Shown in pieces: positions 23,210-33,946 of a stretch of 64,000 nt of DNA (its first letter is position 1; each line of letters opens with the position of its first letter). A model generated the notes under the pieces. It made no database searches and had not been told where the DNA came from. It saw only the letters and a list, made by a program, of their open reading frames with translations. A program made the position numbers and the translations under genes. Source of the DNA: Citrobacter werkmanii NBRC 105721 (lineage in GTDB: Bacteria > Pseudomonadota > Gammaproteobacteria > Enterobacterales > Enterobacteriaceae); contig BBMW01000009.1 in assembly GCA_000759755.1 (NCBI GenBank), forward strand, positions 1-64,000, in the 5' to 3' direction.

Positions 23210-24005
23210 AGGTTATCCTTGCATCTGCGGCTCGGGCCGGACTTTTAATCGCGGTGACATGAATATAGCGCCCAAGGCTGATATACGGTTCCTGGCGGCA
23301 ATAGCGCGTTTCTAACTCAAGTAACATTTCGTAGTCGTCATGCTGTTTATGCTTATCCCGCAGATAATCATGAAACACACGGACGCCTGTTTTACTCGTT
23401 ATCTGCCAACCGATCTCTTCCAGCCACTGGTAAACCTGCCCCGGATCGCGTGGGTAGTCCGGTGAAAGCGTACGCTTTTTACGTTTCGGCATCCCCACCT
23501 GCACATAGTCAAAGTTCCCTGCGACCATGTTATGCATCAACAGACCGTTAGCATTGTAGAACATTAACGACAGCGCGCCGCCGGGACGCAATACTGACCA
23601 CAGCGTCTGTAATACGCTGACGGGATCCGTCACCCATTCCAGCACAGCATGAAACAATATCAGATCAACCGGGGTTTCCAAATGCGCAGTAACGTCCTGA
23701 GCGGCGCATTGTATAAAATGCATGTTTCCGCTCACACCTTTTGCCTCTGCCGCCTGTTTCGCACGGGCGATCATTTCGCCTGACAGATCGCATAATGTCA
23801 CGAAGTGCCCACGTTGCGCCATCTTGATGGCCGTTTGCCCTTCACCACCGCCGGCATCCAGAATGTGCAATTTTTGCTCACCGAATGTCGCTAATAATCG
23901 ATCCAAATCCTGCCAAAGGATAGCCTGTCTTAATTGACCTTTGGTGGTGCCGTAAATGTTACGGGAAAACTTCTCTGCAATGTCATCAAAATTGCGATCC
24001 CGCAT
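23202..24005 (-). CDS. cmoM: tRNA 5-carboxymethoxyuridine methyltransferase CmoM
   Basis: Formerly SmtA. SAM-dependent enzyme that methylates cmo5U34 of certain tRNAs to the methyl ester. The ATG at 24005 (267 residues, [16 protein letters not shown]) has a GGAGAG site at good spacing. A GTG four codons upstream (24017) is possible but overlaps that site. The SAM-binding loop [10 protein letters not shown] is near residues 49-58. It is the first gene of the muk operon and overlaps mukF by 8 nt. Its C-terminus is a few residues different in length from the 261-residue E. coli protein. Confidence 0.93.
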   Translation of the reverse strand: MRDRNFDDIAEKFSRNIYGTTKGQLRQAILWQDLDRLLATFGEQKLHILDAGGGEGQTAIKMAQRGHFVTLCDLSGEMIARAKQAAEAKGVSGNMHFIQCAAQDVTAHLETPVDLILFHAVLEWVTDPVSVLQTLWSVLRPGGALSLMFYNANGLLMHNMVAGNFDYVQVGMPKRKKRTLSPDYPRDPGQVYQWLEEIGWQITSKTGVRVFHDYLRDKHKQHDDYEMLLELETRYCRQEPYISLGRYIHVTAIKSPARAADARITYE

Positions 24006-24140
24006 CGGGCTCTCCACATGCTGGCTTTAGGGTGACTAAGTAAAACCGCTATTTTGTCACACCCACGCCGAGAATGAACCTTCCTGGTGTAATATCCCTG
24101 CAGATCCCCTGCTGTATGGTTAAAAAAGGAACCAAAAAGG

Positions 24141-24905
24141 ATGCTTTTTACGCTGAAGAAAGTGATTGGCGGTATGATGCTGCCGCTTCCGCTGATGCTA
24201 ACGATGATGGGTATTGGCCTGGCGCTGGTCTGGTTTAGCCGCTTTCAAAAAACAGGGAAAGTGTGTATCAGCCTGAGTTGGCTGGCGCTATTACTCCTGA
24301 GCTTGCAACCCGTCGCCGACAGCTTGCTGAAACCTATTGAGGATAGCTATCCCACCTGGCAGGATACGCAAAAAGTAGAATATGTTGTGGTGCTGGGCGG
24401 AGGATATACCTGGAACCCACAGTGGGCGCCGAGTTCAAACCTGATTAGCAATAGCCTTCCACGTTTGAATGAAGGTATTCGCCTATGGCGCGCGAATCCA
24501 GGGTCGAAGCTTATCTTTACCGGTGCCGCCGCAAAAACGAATAACGTTAGTACCGCGGAAGCCGGCGCCCGCGTAGCACAGTCGCTGGGGGTGCCGCCGG
24601 GTGACATCATCACGCTGGATCAACCCAAAGATACTGAAGAAGAAGCAGTGGCAGTAAAGCAGGCCATCGGCAACGCGCCGTTTCTGCTGGTGACCTCCGC
24701 ATCGCACTTACCGCGTGCCATGATTTTCTTCCAGCAGGCCGGGCTACACCCGCTGCCAGCACCTGCCAATCAGTTAGCGATTGATTCCCCGCTTAATCCA
24801 TGGGAGCGGGCAATTCCCTCGCCCGTCTGGTTAATGCACAGCGATCGTGTCGGATACGAAACGCTGGGACGCATCTGGCAGTGGCTGAAAGGAAGGGAAC
24901 ATTGA
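24141..24905 (+). CDS. elyC: Envelope biogenesis factor ElyC (DUF218)
   Basis: Formerly YcbC. An inner-membrane protein needed for normal peptidoglycan synthesis at low temperature and linked to lipid carrier metabolism in E. coli. The 254 residues begin with two N-terminal transmembrane segments (residues about 12-34 and 40-58). A DUF218 Rossmann-like domain follows, with VVVLGGGYTWN, LIFTGAAAKTN and TSASHLPRAMIFFQ. The C-terminus ends a few residues earlier than in the 259-residue K-12 protein. It is divergent from cmoM across a 135-nt promoter gap. Confidence 0.92.
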   Translation: MLFTLKKVIGGMMLPLPLMLTMMGIGLALVWFSRFQKTGKVCISLSWLALLLLSLQPVADSLLKPIEDSYPTWQDTQKVEYVVVLGGGYTWNPQWAPSSNLISNSLPRLNEGIRLWRANPGSKLIFTGAAAKTNNVSTAEAGARVAQSLGVPPGDIITLDQPKDTEEEAVAVKQAIGNAPFLLVTSASHLPRAMIFFQQAGLHPLPAPANQLAIDSPLNPWERAIPSPVWLMHSDRVGYETLGRIWQWLKGREH

Positions 24906-24963
24906 CAGAAATGTTGCCTCTTATCAGGCCTACAGATTCAGCGCAGAATTCCAGGCCGGATAG

Positions 24964-25857
24964 TCAGGCGAGCCACGGCAGCAGTGATTTTGTCGCCAGA
25001 TCAAAGTTGGAACGATTAAAGCGTCCGGTATTGACCAGTTGCGCCACCTCATCCCATAACACATACAACCAGCGCCGCCAGATGAATGACTCCGCCACTG
25101 GCGCGCGTTGCAGATATTGCCAAAGCAGGCTTTCCGCCAGCGCATTGTCCATTAAGCGGAACAATTCATATTCTCTTGGCGCCCATAGCATCAAGCCCGG
25201 TCCCACCATCGCCAGGAGCTGATCGCTACGAGCATCTTTGAGCATGCTGCGTAAACTGAAATTGCCGTGGATCAGCACGCAGTTATCATTAAATCCGGCA
25301 AATAAGTCGGGTAAACATTCACGGGTACGGAACAGAATCCGCTTGTCCTGCATCGTCAGCCCAGTATTGTTGAACTGATTCAACGTGCTCCACAATACCT
25401 CGACACGCTGGCGATACCAGGACGGCCAGATATTCTCTTGCGTGTTATCCACCGCTCCCACGCAGCCGCGGCTATCCTGCCGATGCCATGACAGCAAACC
25501 TTCTACGATTTGATCTTTTAAATGTTCCCAGCGCTCGGGCGTTCGGGCAGGCGCTTCCACCGGCACGCCGCGTAGACGCTCAAGCAAGAGCACATCAGGA
25601 CCGGGATGCTCCTCATGCGTTAAGACGCCATAAATGACCGGCATACGTACCGTGCCACTGCGCGCCAGCATGGAGGTTTTCCATGCCAGCTGCTGCGCCA
25701 TCCCCGGCGTGGTGAAACTTCTCGCCATCAGCGGCATCGGATTACCCTGACTGTCGTACAGTGACCACAGAGCGGTATCCACTTTCTCATTCACGCATTC
25801 AATACGACTGAGTTTTTCACCCAGCAGATGGCTGAGTTCGGCACGCAACTGTTCCAT
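24964..25857 (-). CDS. ycbJ: Conserved protein YcbJ, phosphotransferase-like fold
   Basis: Function not established. The 297 residues match E. coli YcbJ in length and sequence. The region around VLIHGNFSLRSMLKD (near residue 195) resembles the catalytic HGD-type loop of aminoglycoside/choline phosphotransferases, but with Asn in the Asp position, so activity is doubtful. I see no signal peptide or membrane segment. It is convergent with elyC, 58 nt away. Confidence 0.88.
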   Translation of the reverse strand: MEQLRAELSHLLGEKLSRIECVNEKVDTALWSLYDSQGNPMPLMARSFTTPGMAQQLAWKTSMLARSGTVRMPVIYGVLTHEEHPGPDVLLLERLRGVPVEAPARTPERWEHLKDQIVEGLLSWHRQDSRGCVGAVDNTQENIWPSWYRQRVEVLWSTLNQFNNTGLTMQDKRILFRTRECLPDLFAGFNDNCVLIHGNFSLRSMLKDARSDQLLAMVGPGLMLWAPREYELFRLMDNALAESLLWQYLQRAPVAESFIWRRWLYVLWDEVAQLVNTGRFNRSNFDLATKSLLPWLA

Positions 25858-26022
25858 TTCAGATTGCCCTCATAAAAGCTACTGCTTTCATAATGAGCGT
25901 CGCGCAGACAGATGTCACCCGGATGAGATCAATTGATGAAAAGAAAAGCACAGGGAAAACGTAACGATACGACACTCCTCCCAAAAATACGCGGCATTAT
26001 GGGGGGAGTGCCATGAGAAAAA

Positions 26023-26948
<926 letters not shown>

Positions 26949-26999
26949 AGTTCCTCCAGATGGACCGGATTGTGAATCCGTAAATATTAACATAATCGC

Positions 27000-28232
27000 T
27001 TAACGGGCTGGGGCTATTTCCCAACCATGACGTGCGCCAGCAAATAAACCTTCTGGGCAGCGCCCCAGCGTCACGCGCGTTGCCTGCTGCCAGCGGGCAA
27101 AATCATCAATCGCCTGGAACAACCCTTTTTGCAGAGTAACGCCAGGTTTGACCCCATCCTGTAACCATAGAGAAATCACCTCCAGCACACCTGTTTTACG
27201 GTGCATTTTGGCATCCATCCTCCCCACTAACTGTCCACGATGCAGCAACGGCAGGACAAAATAACCGTACTGACGTTTCGCTGCTGGCGTATAACATTCC
27301 AGCCGATAGCTAAAATCGAATAGCTGCTCTGCCCGTTTGCGATCCCAGACCACCGGATCAAAAGGTGATAAAACCGTGCTATGCGTTGCCGTTAATTTCC
27401 CCGCCAGTGCCTGCTCAAGCTGCGGTTGAAGATCGCTATGCAACCACAGGGTTCCCAGCCCTTCAACATCGACAGGAATAATTTGTTGCTGTTCCTTGCG
27501 CACGTCACACCAGTTTTTCAACGCCGGGCGCTTCAGGCGGTAGTAGTCTGCCAGCCACTGCTCGCGAAAAATCCCCAGACTGCGGGCGCTGTTATCCAGC
27601 ATGATAATTTCGGCTTCCTCTTGTGAAAGCCTGTCACGTTCATCATCCCAGTGCGGCATGACGCGATGGGTTAAATCATAGACTCGCTGGAAACTACGCC
27701 GCTCCACCACCATCACTTTCCCGGCAGTAAACAGTCCTTCAAGGTGTCGCTTATGCGGCTTCCATTCCCACCAGCCGTTGGCTCCCTTACGTGGATGTTC
27801 AAAATCGACTGAGCGTACCGGCCCGTTATGGTGGATATGCTGGAGCAATTGCTCAATCTCATGGGCATGTTCTGTCATCCACGCCGCTTTATATTTCCAG
27901 CCCATTTTCTCCGGCGCCAGCATGCGGTGGCGTATCAGCATAAAGTCACTGCGCGGCATAAAACAGGCCTCGTGCGCCCAGTACTCCATCAGTTCACCCT
28001 GCCGTAGCGAGTCATCCAGCCATTGCGGGGAATAATCACCCAATCGACTGAACAGCACCAGGTAAGGACTACGCGCCACAATATTAATGGTATCGATTTG
28101 CAATAAAGACATGCGCGAAATGGTGGCAAGAATATCGGCAGGAGATGCCCGGCGGCGTGTTTTTTTCAGCAGTCCTTGGGCGGCAAGATGAAGATGACGA
28201 GCATCCGTCAGAGAAAGGTGCGGCAACGACAT
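27000..28232 (-). CDS. ycaQ: Interstrand-crosslink DNA glycosylase YcaQ
   Basis: HTH_42 (AlkZ/AlkX) family glycosylase; E. coli YcaQ unhooks nitrogen-mustard-type interstrand crosslinks. The 410 residues equal E. coli YcaQ. The catalytic Q-x-D motif is Gln45-Ile-Asp47 in MSLLQIDTIN. The later part (STVLSPFDPVVWDRKRAE and the C-terminal beta-barrel) is typical of the family. It lies just upstream of ycaR on the same strand (51 nt), so the three genes may share transcripts. Confidence 0.92.
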   Translation of the reverse strand: MSLPHLSLTDARHLHLAAQGLLKKTRRRASPADILATISRMSLLQIDTINIVARSPYLVLFSRLGDYSPQWLDDSLRQGELMEYWAHEACFMPRSDFMLIRHRMLAPEKMGWKYKAAWMTEHAHEIEQLLQHIHHNGPVRSVDFEHPRKGANGWWEWKPHKRHLEGLFTAGKVMVVERRSFQRVYDLTHRVMPHWDDERDRLSQEEAEIIMLDNSARSLGIFREQWLADYYRLKRPALKNWCDVRKEQQQIIPVDVEGLGTLWLHSDLQPQLEQALAGKLTATHSTVLSPFDPVVWDRKRAEQLFDFSYRLECYTPAAKRQYGYFVLPLLHRGQLVGRMDAKMHRKTGVLEVISLWLQDGVKPGVTLQKGLFQAIDDFARWQQATRVTLGRCPEGLFAGARHGWEIAPAR

Positions 28233-28273
28233 TTATGACCTCATAAATGATTCGCTGCCGCAGCTTGAATCCG

Positions 28274-29251
28274 TTAGCGAGTCAGCGAGATTAAGCTATC
28301 CAGCAACATATCAGGCCGTTCGCCTGACAAATGTGCGTCCACGGGTAAATACCACCAGTTATCATCAGCAAATGCGCGGCATTTAACCGCATCTTTTTCC
28401 GTCATCACCAGCGTTTGCCCTGCGTCTGAAAACGCACTGACGTCACTGTAGGTCAGAGATTGATGATCTGCCAGCGCAATACATTTTTGTGGTTTGGCTC
28501 CGCACGCTTCAAGCGTGGCAAAAAAACGGGGCGGATGGCCAATACCCGCCATGGCAACTATATTGCTTAGCTTTGCCACATCACGACGTTCACCCGTGCG
28601 TAAATTAACGGCCAGCCCGGGTTCAAGTCGCATGGGGATCTCCCCCGGCTGCGGACTGCCACCGTTAACGATTGTCGCATCCACCGATTTAAGCCGACCT
28701 GCGCGTTCCCGCATTGGACCGGCCGGAAGCCACCAGCCATTGCCAAACCGACGTTCGCCGTCAATCACCACGATTTCAATATCTCGCGCCAGACGATAAT
28801 GCTGTAGACCATCGTCCGTCACAATAATCTGCACATCATGATGCGCCAAAATGGCTTTTACCGCATCCGCTCTGTTCGGAGAGACCGCTACAGGCACGCC
28901 TGTACGCTGGTAGATGAGCACTGGTTCATCGCCCGCTTCTGCAGTTGTGGTATCCGTTGTCAGCAACAGCGGGTAAGCCGCGGCTTTTCCGCCATAACCA
29001 CGAGAAACCACGCCCACGCGGATACCACGTTGCTGTAGTCGTTCAACCAGCCAAATCACCACCGGCGTTTTACCGTTCCCGCCTGCGGTAAGATTTCCCA
29101 CTACGACAACGGGTACTGGCGCGCGCCATGCGCGCTTGAGCCCAAGCTTGTAGCATAAGCGGATCCCCCCACTCACCAGACCATACAGCCAGGAGAGTGG
29201 AAGTAATAAGCGCCACAGCGGCGATTCACCAGACCAGATACGTGCGATCAT
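28274..29251 (-). CDS. lpxK: Tetraacyldisaccharide 4'-kinase LpxK
   Basis: LpxK phosphorylates the 4' position of the lipid A disaccharide at the inner face of the inner membrane. The 325 residues begin with a membrane-associated helix ([19 protein letters not shown]). The P-loop is [12 protein letters not shown] (residues about 52-63). It overlaps the msbA stop by 4 nt (ATGA). MsbA then flips the finished lipid A, so the pair is functionally linked. Confidence 0.96.
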   Translation of the reverse strand: MIARIWSGESPLWRLLLPLSWLYGLVSGGIRLCYKLGLKRAWRAPVPVVVVGNLTAGGNGKTPVVIWLVERLQQRGIRVGVVSRGYGGKAAAYPLLLTTDTTTAEAGDEPVLIYQRTGVPVAVSPNRADAVKAILAHHDVQIIVTDDGLQHYRLARDIEIVVIDGERRFGNGWWLPAGPMRERAGRLKSVDATIVNGGSPQPGEIPMRLEPGLAVNLRTGERRDVAKLSNIVAMAGIGHPPRFFATLEACGAKPQKCIALADHQSLTYSDVSAFSDAGQTLVMTEKDAVKCRAFADDNWWYLPVDAHLSGERPDMLLDSLISLTR

Positions 29252-30996
29252 TGACCAAATTGCATTTTGTGTAATTGCGCATACACGCCGCGTTGCTCAA
29301 TCAGCTCGTTATGGGTTCCGCGCTCAACAATCACCCCGTCTTCCACCACGATGATTTCGTCCGCCTGCTCAATGGTAGAAAGACGGTGTGCAATGACCAG
29401 AGAAGTACGGTTTTTCTGTAGCTCATCCAGTGCAGCCTGAATCGCGCGTTCAGATTCAGTATCAAGAGCCGACGTAGCTTCATCAAGGATCAGGATCGGG
29501 CTGTCACGCAGTAAGGCACGAGCGATAGCGATACGTTGACGCTGTCCGCCGGAAAGCAATACGCCGTTTTCACCAATCACCGTATCCAGACCATTATCCA
29601 TCTTATTGATGAAATCCATGGCATAGGCCATCTGCGCCGCTTTTTCAATCTGCTCACGGCTGTATAAATCGGTACGCGCGTAGGCGATGTTATTCGCGAC
29701 CGTATCATTAAACAGGTGCACATTCTGCGAAACCAAAGCAACCTGATCGCGCAGTGATGCCAGGGTATATTCGCGCAGATCGTGTCCGTCCATCAGAATC
29801 TGCCCTTCATCGATATCGTAGAAGCGCGTGATCAGACTGGCGATGGTAGATTTACCTGAACCCGAACGACCAACCAGAGCGACGGTTTTACCCGCCGGAA
29901 TATTCAGGTTGATGTTACGCAGCGCAGGGACTTCACGTCCTGGATAAGTAAAGGTCACATTGCGGAATTCCAGATCGCCGGTAGCGCGTTCGATAACGCG
30001 TTTACCTTCGTCTTTCTCCTGTTCGCTATCCAGAATCGTGAATAAGGTCTGGCATGCCGCCATACCACGCTGGAACTGCGCGTTGACGTTAGTTAGCGAT
30101 TTCAACGGACGCATCAGCGCGATCATTGACGAGAAGACAACGGTAATGGTCCCTGCCGTCAGGTTTTCCATGACGCTTGGGAAACTGGCTGCATATAACA
30201 CGAAGGCCAGAGCCAGAGACGCAATCAACTGGATGATAGGATCGGAGATCGAAGAGGCGGAAACCATCTTCATACCCTGTAAACGCATCTTGTTGCTGAC
30301 TTTATCAAAGCGTTTAGTTTCGACTTCCTGCCCACCAAAAATCAGAACTTCTTTGTGGCCTTTCAGCATCTGCTCCGCACTGGTCGTAACCTGCCCCATG
30401 GTGTTTTGCATGTTTTTACTGATGCTACGAAAGCGCTTAGAAACCACACGAATCGCCACTGATACAATTGGCGCCAGTACTATCAGAATCAATGACAGCT
30501 GCCAGCTGTAATAGAACATCATGATGAACAGGCCAATAATTGAGGCCCCTTCACGTACCACGGTGATCAGCGCGCCGGAAGACGATGACGCTACCTGCTC
30601 TGAATCATAGGTAATACGTGACAGCAACGTACCTGTAGACTGTTTATCAAAAAAGGAGACTGGCATGCCCATCATGTGACCAAACAGGCGACGGCGCATG
30701 GTCATAACCACTTTACCCGACACCCATGAGATACAATAGCTGGAGACATAGCTGGTTAAACCACGAACTATCATCAGCCCAATGACCACCAGCGGCATCC
30801 ACAGCAGCACCGAGCGGTCAGTTTTACCAAAACCATCATCCAGTAATGGCTTGAGGAGCGATAACATGAAGGTATCGCTGGCCGCGTTAAGGACTAACGC
30901 TATACCCGCCACGATCAGACCCGATTTAAAAGGCGCTATGGTTGGCCATAGTCGGCGAAACGTCTGCCACGTAGAGAGATCTTTATCGTTATGCAT
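29248..30996 (-). CDS. msbA: Lipid A flippase MsbA (ABC exporter)
   Basis: Half-size ABC exporter, a homodimer that flips lipid A-core across the inner membrane. The 582 residues equal E. coli MsbA. Six transmembrane helices occupy residues about 20-310. The nucleotide-binding domain has Walker A (GRSGSGKST), signature ([17 protein letters not shown]) and Walker B ([12 protein letters not shown]). It is first in the msbA-lpxK unit and follows comEC after 36 nt on the same strand. Confidence 0.97.
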   Translation of the reverse strand: MHNDKDLSTWQTFRRLWPTIAPFKSGLIVAGIALVLNAASDTFMLSLLKPLLDDGFGKTDRSVLLWMPLVVIGLMIVRGLTSYVSSYCISWVSGKVVMTMRRRLFGHMMGMPVSFFDKQSTGTLLSRITYDSEQVASSSSGALITVVREGASIIGLFIMMFYYSWQLSLILIVLAPIVSVAIRVVSKRFRSISKNMQNTMGQVTTSAEQMLKGHKEVLIFGGQEVETKRFDKVSNKMRLQGMKMVSASSISDPIIQLIASLALAFVLYAASFPSVMENLTAGTITVVFSSMIALMRPLKSLTNVNAQFQRGMAACQTLFTILDSEQEKDEGKRVIERATGDLEFRNVTFTYPGREVPALRNINLNIPAGKTVALVGRSGSGKSTIASLITRFYDIDEGQILMDGHDLREYTLASLRDQVALVSQNVHLFNDTVANNIAYARTDLYSREQIEKAAQMAYAMDFINKMDNGLDTVIGENGVLLSGGQRQRIAIARALLRDSPILILDEATSALDTESERAIQAALDELQKNRTSLVIAHRLSTIEQADEIIVVEDGVIVERGTHNELIEQRGVYAQLHKMQFGQ

Positions 30997-31032
30997 TCAA
31001 AAAACCAGCATTTGTTAGAATAGCCGCATATT

Positions 31033-33300
31033 CTACCCGTTATCCTCCGACACGCCAAACCACTGATGATACCAACGGGGTAAAATCTGATCCCGCATGC
31101 TGCGCATTTGCCAGGTTTGTGGGTAAAAATCCAGCGTAATCTGCCCCTGATGTGGCGTGTCCAGCCATTGATAATCTTGTTGCCGATAGCGCCGCTTCAC
31201 CTTCCAGGATGGCAGTCGCCAGGCATTGTAACGGGATGCCGAGGCCAACGCCGCCTGTCCGCCAACACGCTGAATCAGCGCCAGTGATGACGAAGTATTG
31301 CTGCCATGGTGTGGAACCTGCATGACAGTTGACTGCAGATGAGACCAGTAGTGACTTAGCATTTTTTGTTCAGCGGGAGACTCAATATCACCGGTCAGAA
31401 GAATACTCTGGTATCCGTCATCGACTTTAACCACGCAGGATTGGTTATTCCCCCGCGCTTTATTTCCGCGCAGGGGCCAGTGTGCACTGAACGTTAATCC
31501 TTGCCATTGCCAGCGTTCCCCGCGAAAACACGGGAGATGACCTTTCCAGCCTAGTGGGCTTCTTATCCATAAGAATGGCCATGCTTGTTGCAGCGAGCGC
31601 AACCCACCCCGGTGATCCATATGCTCGTGGCTTAAAATTATCCCTTCTGGCTTGAGGTTGTGCCAGCGTAACCAGGGAATGATCAATTGCTGCGCGCTAT
31701 CTCCCTCAGGCCATGCCAGCCCCCTATCATATAGAATTGCTTTCCCATTGCGGGCGATCACCATCGCCAGTCCCTGCCCGACGTCCAGCATATGCACTTG
31801 CCATGCATCCGTGCGTGGCGCCCGCCAGAGCGGTTCACTCAGCAAAAATAGCACTGTGAAACAAAGCATCGGTAGAGTACGCCAGGCATTCAGTCGCCAT
31901 GCGATGAGCATCAGCCCAGGTGCCAATGCAAGCCATTGCCAGCGAGCATCTATATTGATCCAGCCTTGAGGCAGAGCATTAAGTCCCCAAAATAACAGCG
32001 CCAGAGAGCGATCGGCTAAATACCACAGTCCCGATTCCAGCCCTCCCAGACTGGTTAAATGCACCAGCATGCCGGCTAATATCAGCGGTACGGAAACAAA
32101 CGTGACCAGCGGTACGGCAAATAAATTAGCCACCAATGAAGTCAGGCTGATGCCGTGAAACATCGAAATTTGCACAGGCAGAAGCAGAATCGTGATCCCC
32201 AGTTGCAGATGCGCGAGGGCCAGCAGTATGCGTCCAATGCGAGAGAGAGACCAGGCAGGTAAAGGTACCCACTGATACCAGAATATCAGCGCCGCGACGG
32301 CAAAAGCAGATAACCACAGACTCTGTGACAGAATAGCGAGAGGATCCGCCACCACGATGGCTGCGAGACAACAGACCCAGACCGACCATCCGCTCCACTG
32401 CCTGCCGCTTAGCTTCAGCGCCCCCCAGACCATCAGCGCGACAATCGTGCGCAATGCAGGAGGCTGAAGCCCCGTTAACCAGGCATAGAATGTCGCGCAG
32501 ATAATCCCGCCAACCAACGGAACCTGCCAGCAAATCCATTTGGTTGGCATAAAAAATTGTCCACCGCGAATCAGTCCTCCCGCCAGAAGTGCGGCAAACG
32601 CAATATGCAGCCCGGAGATAGCCATCAAATGCGCTGTGCCGGTATCACGCATAATGGCTTTTACCTCTTGTGACACGGACAGGCGCTCCCCCATACCCAG
32701 CCCCAGTATGACCTGCTGCCAGGGATAGTTGGCGAGCTGGATTTTCAACGAAGAGAGATACTTCGAACGTAAGCTACATTGTGGCGCGATGACCGAAGCC
32801 TGCAAGAACCGTCCCGTCAGCGGCTGATGCTGTGCTAACGCATAACGTTGACTGTCAAATCCCCCCTCGTTCAATTGGCCGTGTACAGCGCGAACTTTAA
32901 GCGTCATCGCCCATGTCTGGCCCGCGCAAACGTCGCCGGGCAGGTACTCCCCATACAGAACAATTCCTTGCGCTGGAAAGATTCGCCGCCCCTGCAGGTG
33001 CGTGATCTGACCATAGTGCGTGGTCATATTGTCGGTTCCGGTTATGCGCACGATTGCCTGCTGGTTTTTAGCAGGAAGCGTATTACCCGCCCAAAGCGCA
33101 TCTTTCGCCGCCATTATTCCCCAAAGTAAAAACAGCAGGGTTAATCCGGCGAGACGCATATGTTTGTGGGGAAAAAGACAGAGCAGACATGCCAGACAAA
33201 ATACAACGCCGATGCTCAGCATTTCAGGCAGCGCGGGTAATAGCATCAGAGGGAGAATGCCGCACAATGCACACGTACTCACCGTTGTTATTTTCATCAA
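31033..33300 (-). CDS. ycaI: ComEC/Rec2-family DNA uptake protein YcaI
   Basis: Homologue of the competence channel ComEC, which passes single-stranded DNA across the inner membrane. The 755-residue protein has N-terminal transmembrane helices, an OB-type DUF4131 region (near residues 60-170) and a competence domain with many helices (about 190-490). A C-terminal metallo-beta-lactamase domain follows, with SHEHMDHRGG and VPHHGSNTSS motifs, the likely nuclease. All three parts are intact. In E. coli the homologue is linked to nutritional use of DNA. It lies upstream of msbA. Confidence 0.92.
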   Translation of the reverse strand: MMKITTVSTCALCGILPLMLLPALPEMLSIGVVFCLACLLCLFPHKHMRLAGLTLLFLLWGIMAAKDALWAGNTLPAKNQQAIVRITGTDNMTTHYGQITHLQGRRIFPAQGIVLYGEYLPGDVCAGQTWAMTLKVRAVHGQLNEGGFDSQRYALAQHQPLTGRFLQASVIAPQCSLRSKYLSSLKIQLANYPWQQVILGLGMGERLSVSQEVKAIMRDTGTAHLMAISGLHIAFAALLAGGLIRGGQFFMPTKWICWQVPLVGGIICATFYAWLTGLQPPALRTIVALMVWGALKLSGRQWSGWSVWVCCLAAIVVADPLAILSQSLWLSAFAVAALIFWYQWVPLPAWSLSRIGRILLALAHLQLGITILLLPVQISMFHGISLTSLVANLFAVPLVTFVSVPLILAGMLVHLTSLGGLESGLWYLADRSLALLFWGLNALPQGWINIDARWQWLALAPGLMLIAWRLNAWRTLPMLCFTVLFLLSEPLWRAPRTDAWQVHMLDVGQGLAMVIARNGKAILYDRGLAWPEGDSAQQLIIPWLRWHNLKPEGIILSHEHMDHRGGLRSLQQAWPFLWIRSPLGWKGHLPCFRGERWQWQGLTFSAHWPLRGNKARGNNQSCVVKVDDGYQSILLTGDIESPAEQKMLSHYWSHLQSTVMQVPHHGSNTSSSLALIQRVGGQAALASASRYNAWRLPSWKVKRRYRQQDYQWLDTPHQGQITLDFYPQTWQMRSMRDQILPRWYHQWFGVSEDNG

Positions 33301-33451
33301 TACCTCCCTGTTGCGGGAAGTGTGCAGTAATACTCAACGGTTGTCTGGCGACAATTTACTGTTATACGGCACGCGTTCCGCTGATATTCAGCAGCGGATG
33401 TAACGTGCGAATTAACTGGGATGAGGATTCCAGTATGAACCTGCAGAAATG
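33301..33451. other. Gap between ycaI and ihfB terminator
   Basis: No coding region was recognised. On the minus strand it should hold the ycaI promoter. A CCGCTG / CAGCGG inverted repeat lies around 33379-33398, but no confident -35/-10 pair was found. Confidence 0.35.
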
Positions 33452-33477
33452 AAAAAAGCACCCATACAGGTGCTTTT
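33452..33477 (-). terminator. Intrinsic terminator of ihfB
   Basis: On the minus strand the 9-bp stem AAAAGCACC / GGTGCTTTT with a 6-nt loop is followed by further T. It lies about 26 nt after the ihfB stop. Confidence 0.85.
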
Positions 33478-33502
33478 CTCGGCGTTAAGTCTCGCTAAAA
33501 AC

Positions 33503-33787
33503 TTAACCGTAAATATTGGCGCGATCGCGCAGTTCTTTACCTGGTTTAAAGTGCGGAACGTATTTCCCTTCCAGATCCACTTTATCGCCGGTCTTCGGAT
33601 TACGTCCGGTGCGAGGTGCGCGGTAATGCAAAGAGAAGCTGCCGAAACCGCGGATTTCAATACGCTCGCCCTGCGCAAGAGTCGAGGCCATATGTTCCAG
33701 CATCTCTTTTACTGCATCTTCAACCGCTTTCGCGGGAATATGAGGTTGCTGGGTTGCAAGTCTTTCAATCAATTCTGACTTGGTCAT
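33503..33787 (-). CDS. ihfB: Integration host factor subunit beta
   Basis: Beta subunit of the DNA-bending heterodimer IHF. The 94 residues equal E. coli IhfB. HU-family helices are followed by the beta-arm with RNPKTGDKV and the intercalating proline at residue 64. A TCCGGAGGAATC-type site (GGAGGAA) precedes the ATG. It lies downstream of rpsA in the same direction, separated by 159 nt that contain three hairpins. Confidence 0.97.
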   Translation of the reverse strand: MTKSELIERLATQQPHIPAKAVEDAVKEMLEHMASTLAQGERIEIRGFGSFSLHYRAPRTGRNPKTGDKVDLEGKYVPHFKPGKELRDRANIYG

Positions 33788-33832
33788 GATTCCTCCGGTT
33801 CCTTAAAGGCATAATTAGCTGCTGCATTGATT

Positions 33833-33855
33833 AAGGGCGGCCGTAGCCGCCCTTT
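33833..33855 (-). terminator. Hairpin between rpsA and ihfB, possible rpsA terminator
   Basis: The stem AAGGGCGGC / GCCGCCCTT with a 4-nt loop is GC-rich but followed only by a weak TT-AAT on the minus strand. It may terminate partially or act as a processing barrier. It is the third of three consecutive hairpins after rpsA. Confidence 0.5.
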
Positions 33856-33946
33856 GTCATTGATTACAGGACGAATCCTGTAATCTGTCAAGCTACTCGT
33901 CACCCTTTGTGCTGTTAACGGCACAAAGGATTTAGAGAACTCGATA

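Noticed and set aside
31033-33300. ComEC/YcaI as a sign of an active natural competence cluster
   Set aside because: No comEA, comFC, pil or other competence genes lie nearby; the gene is in its usual housekeeping position before msbA.
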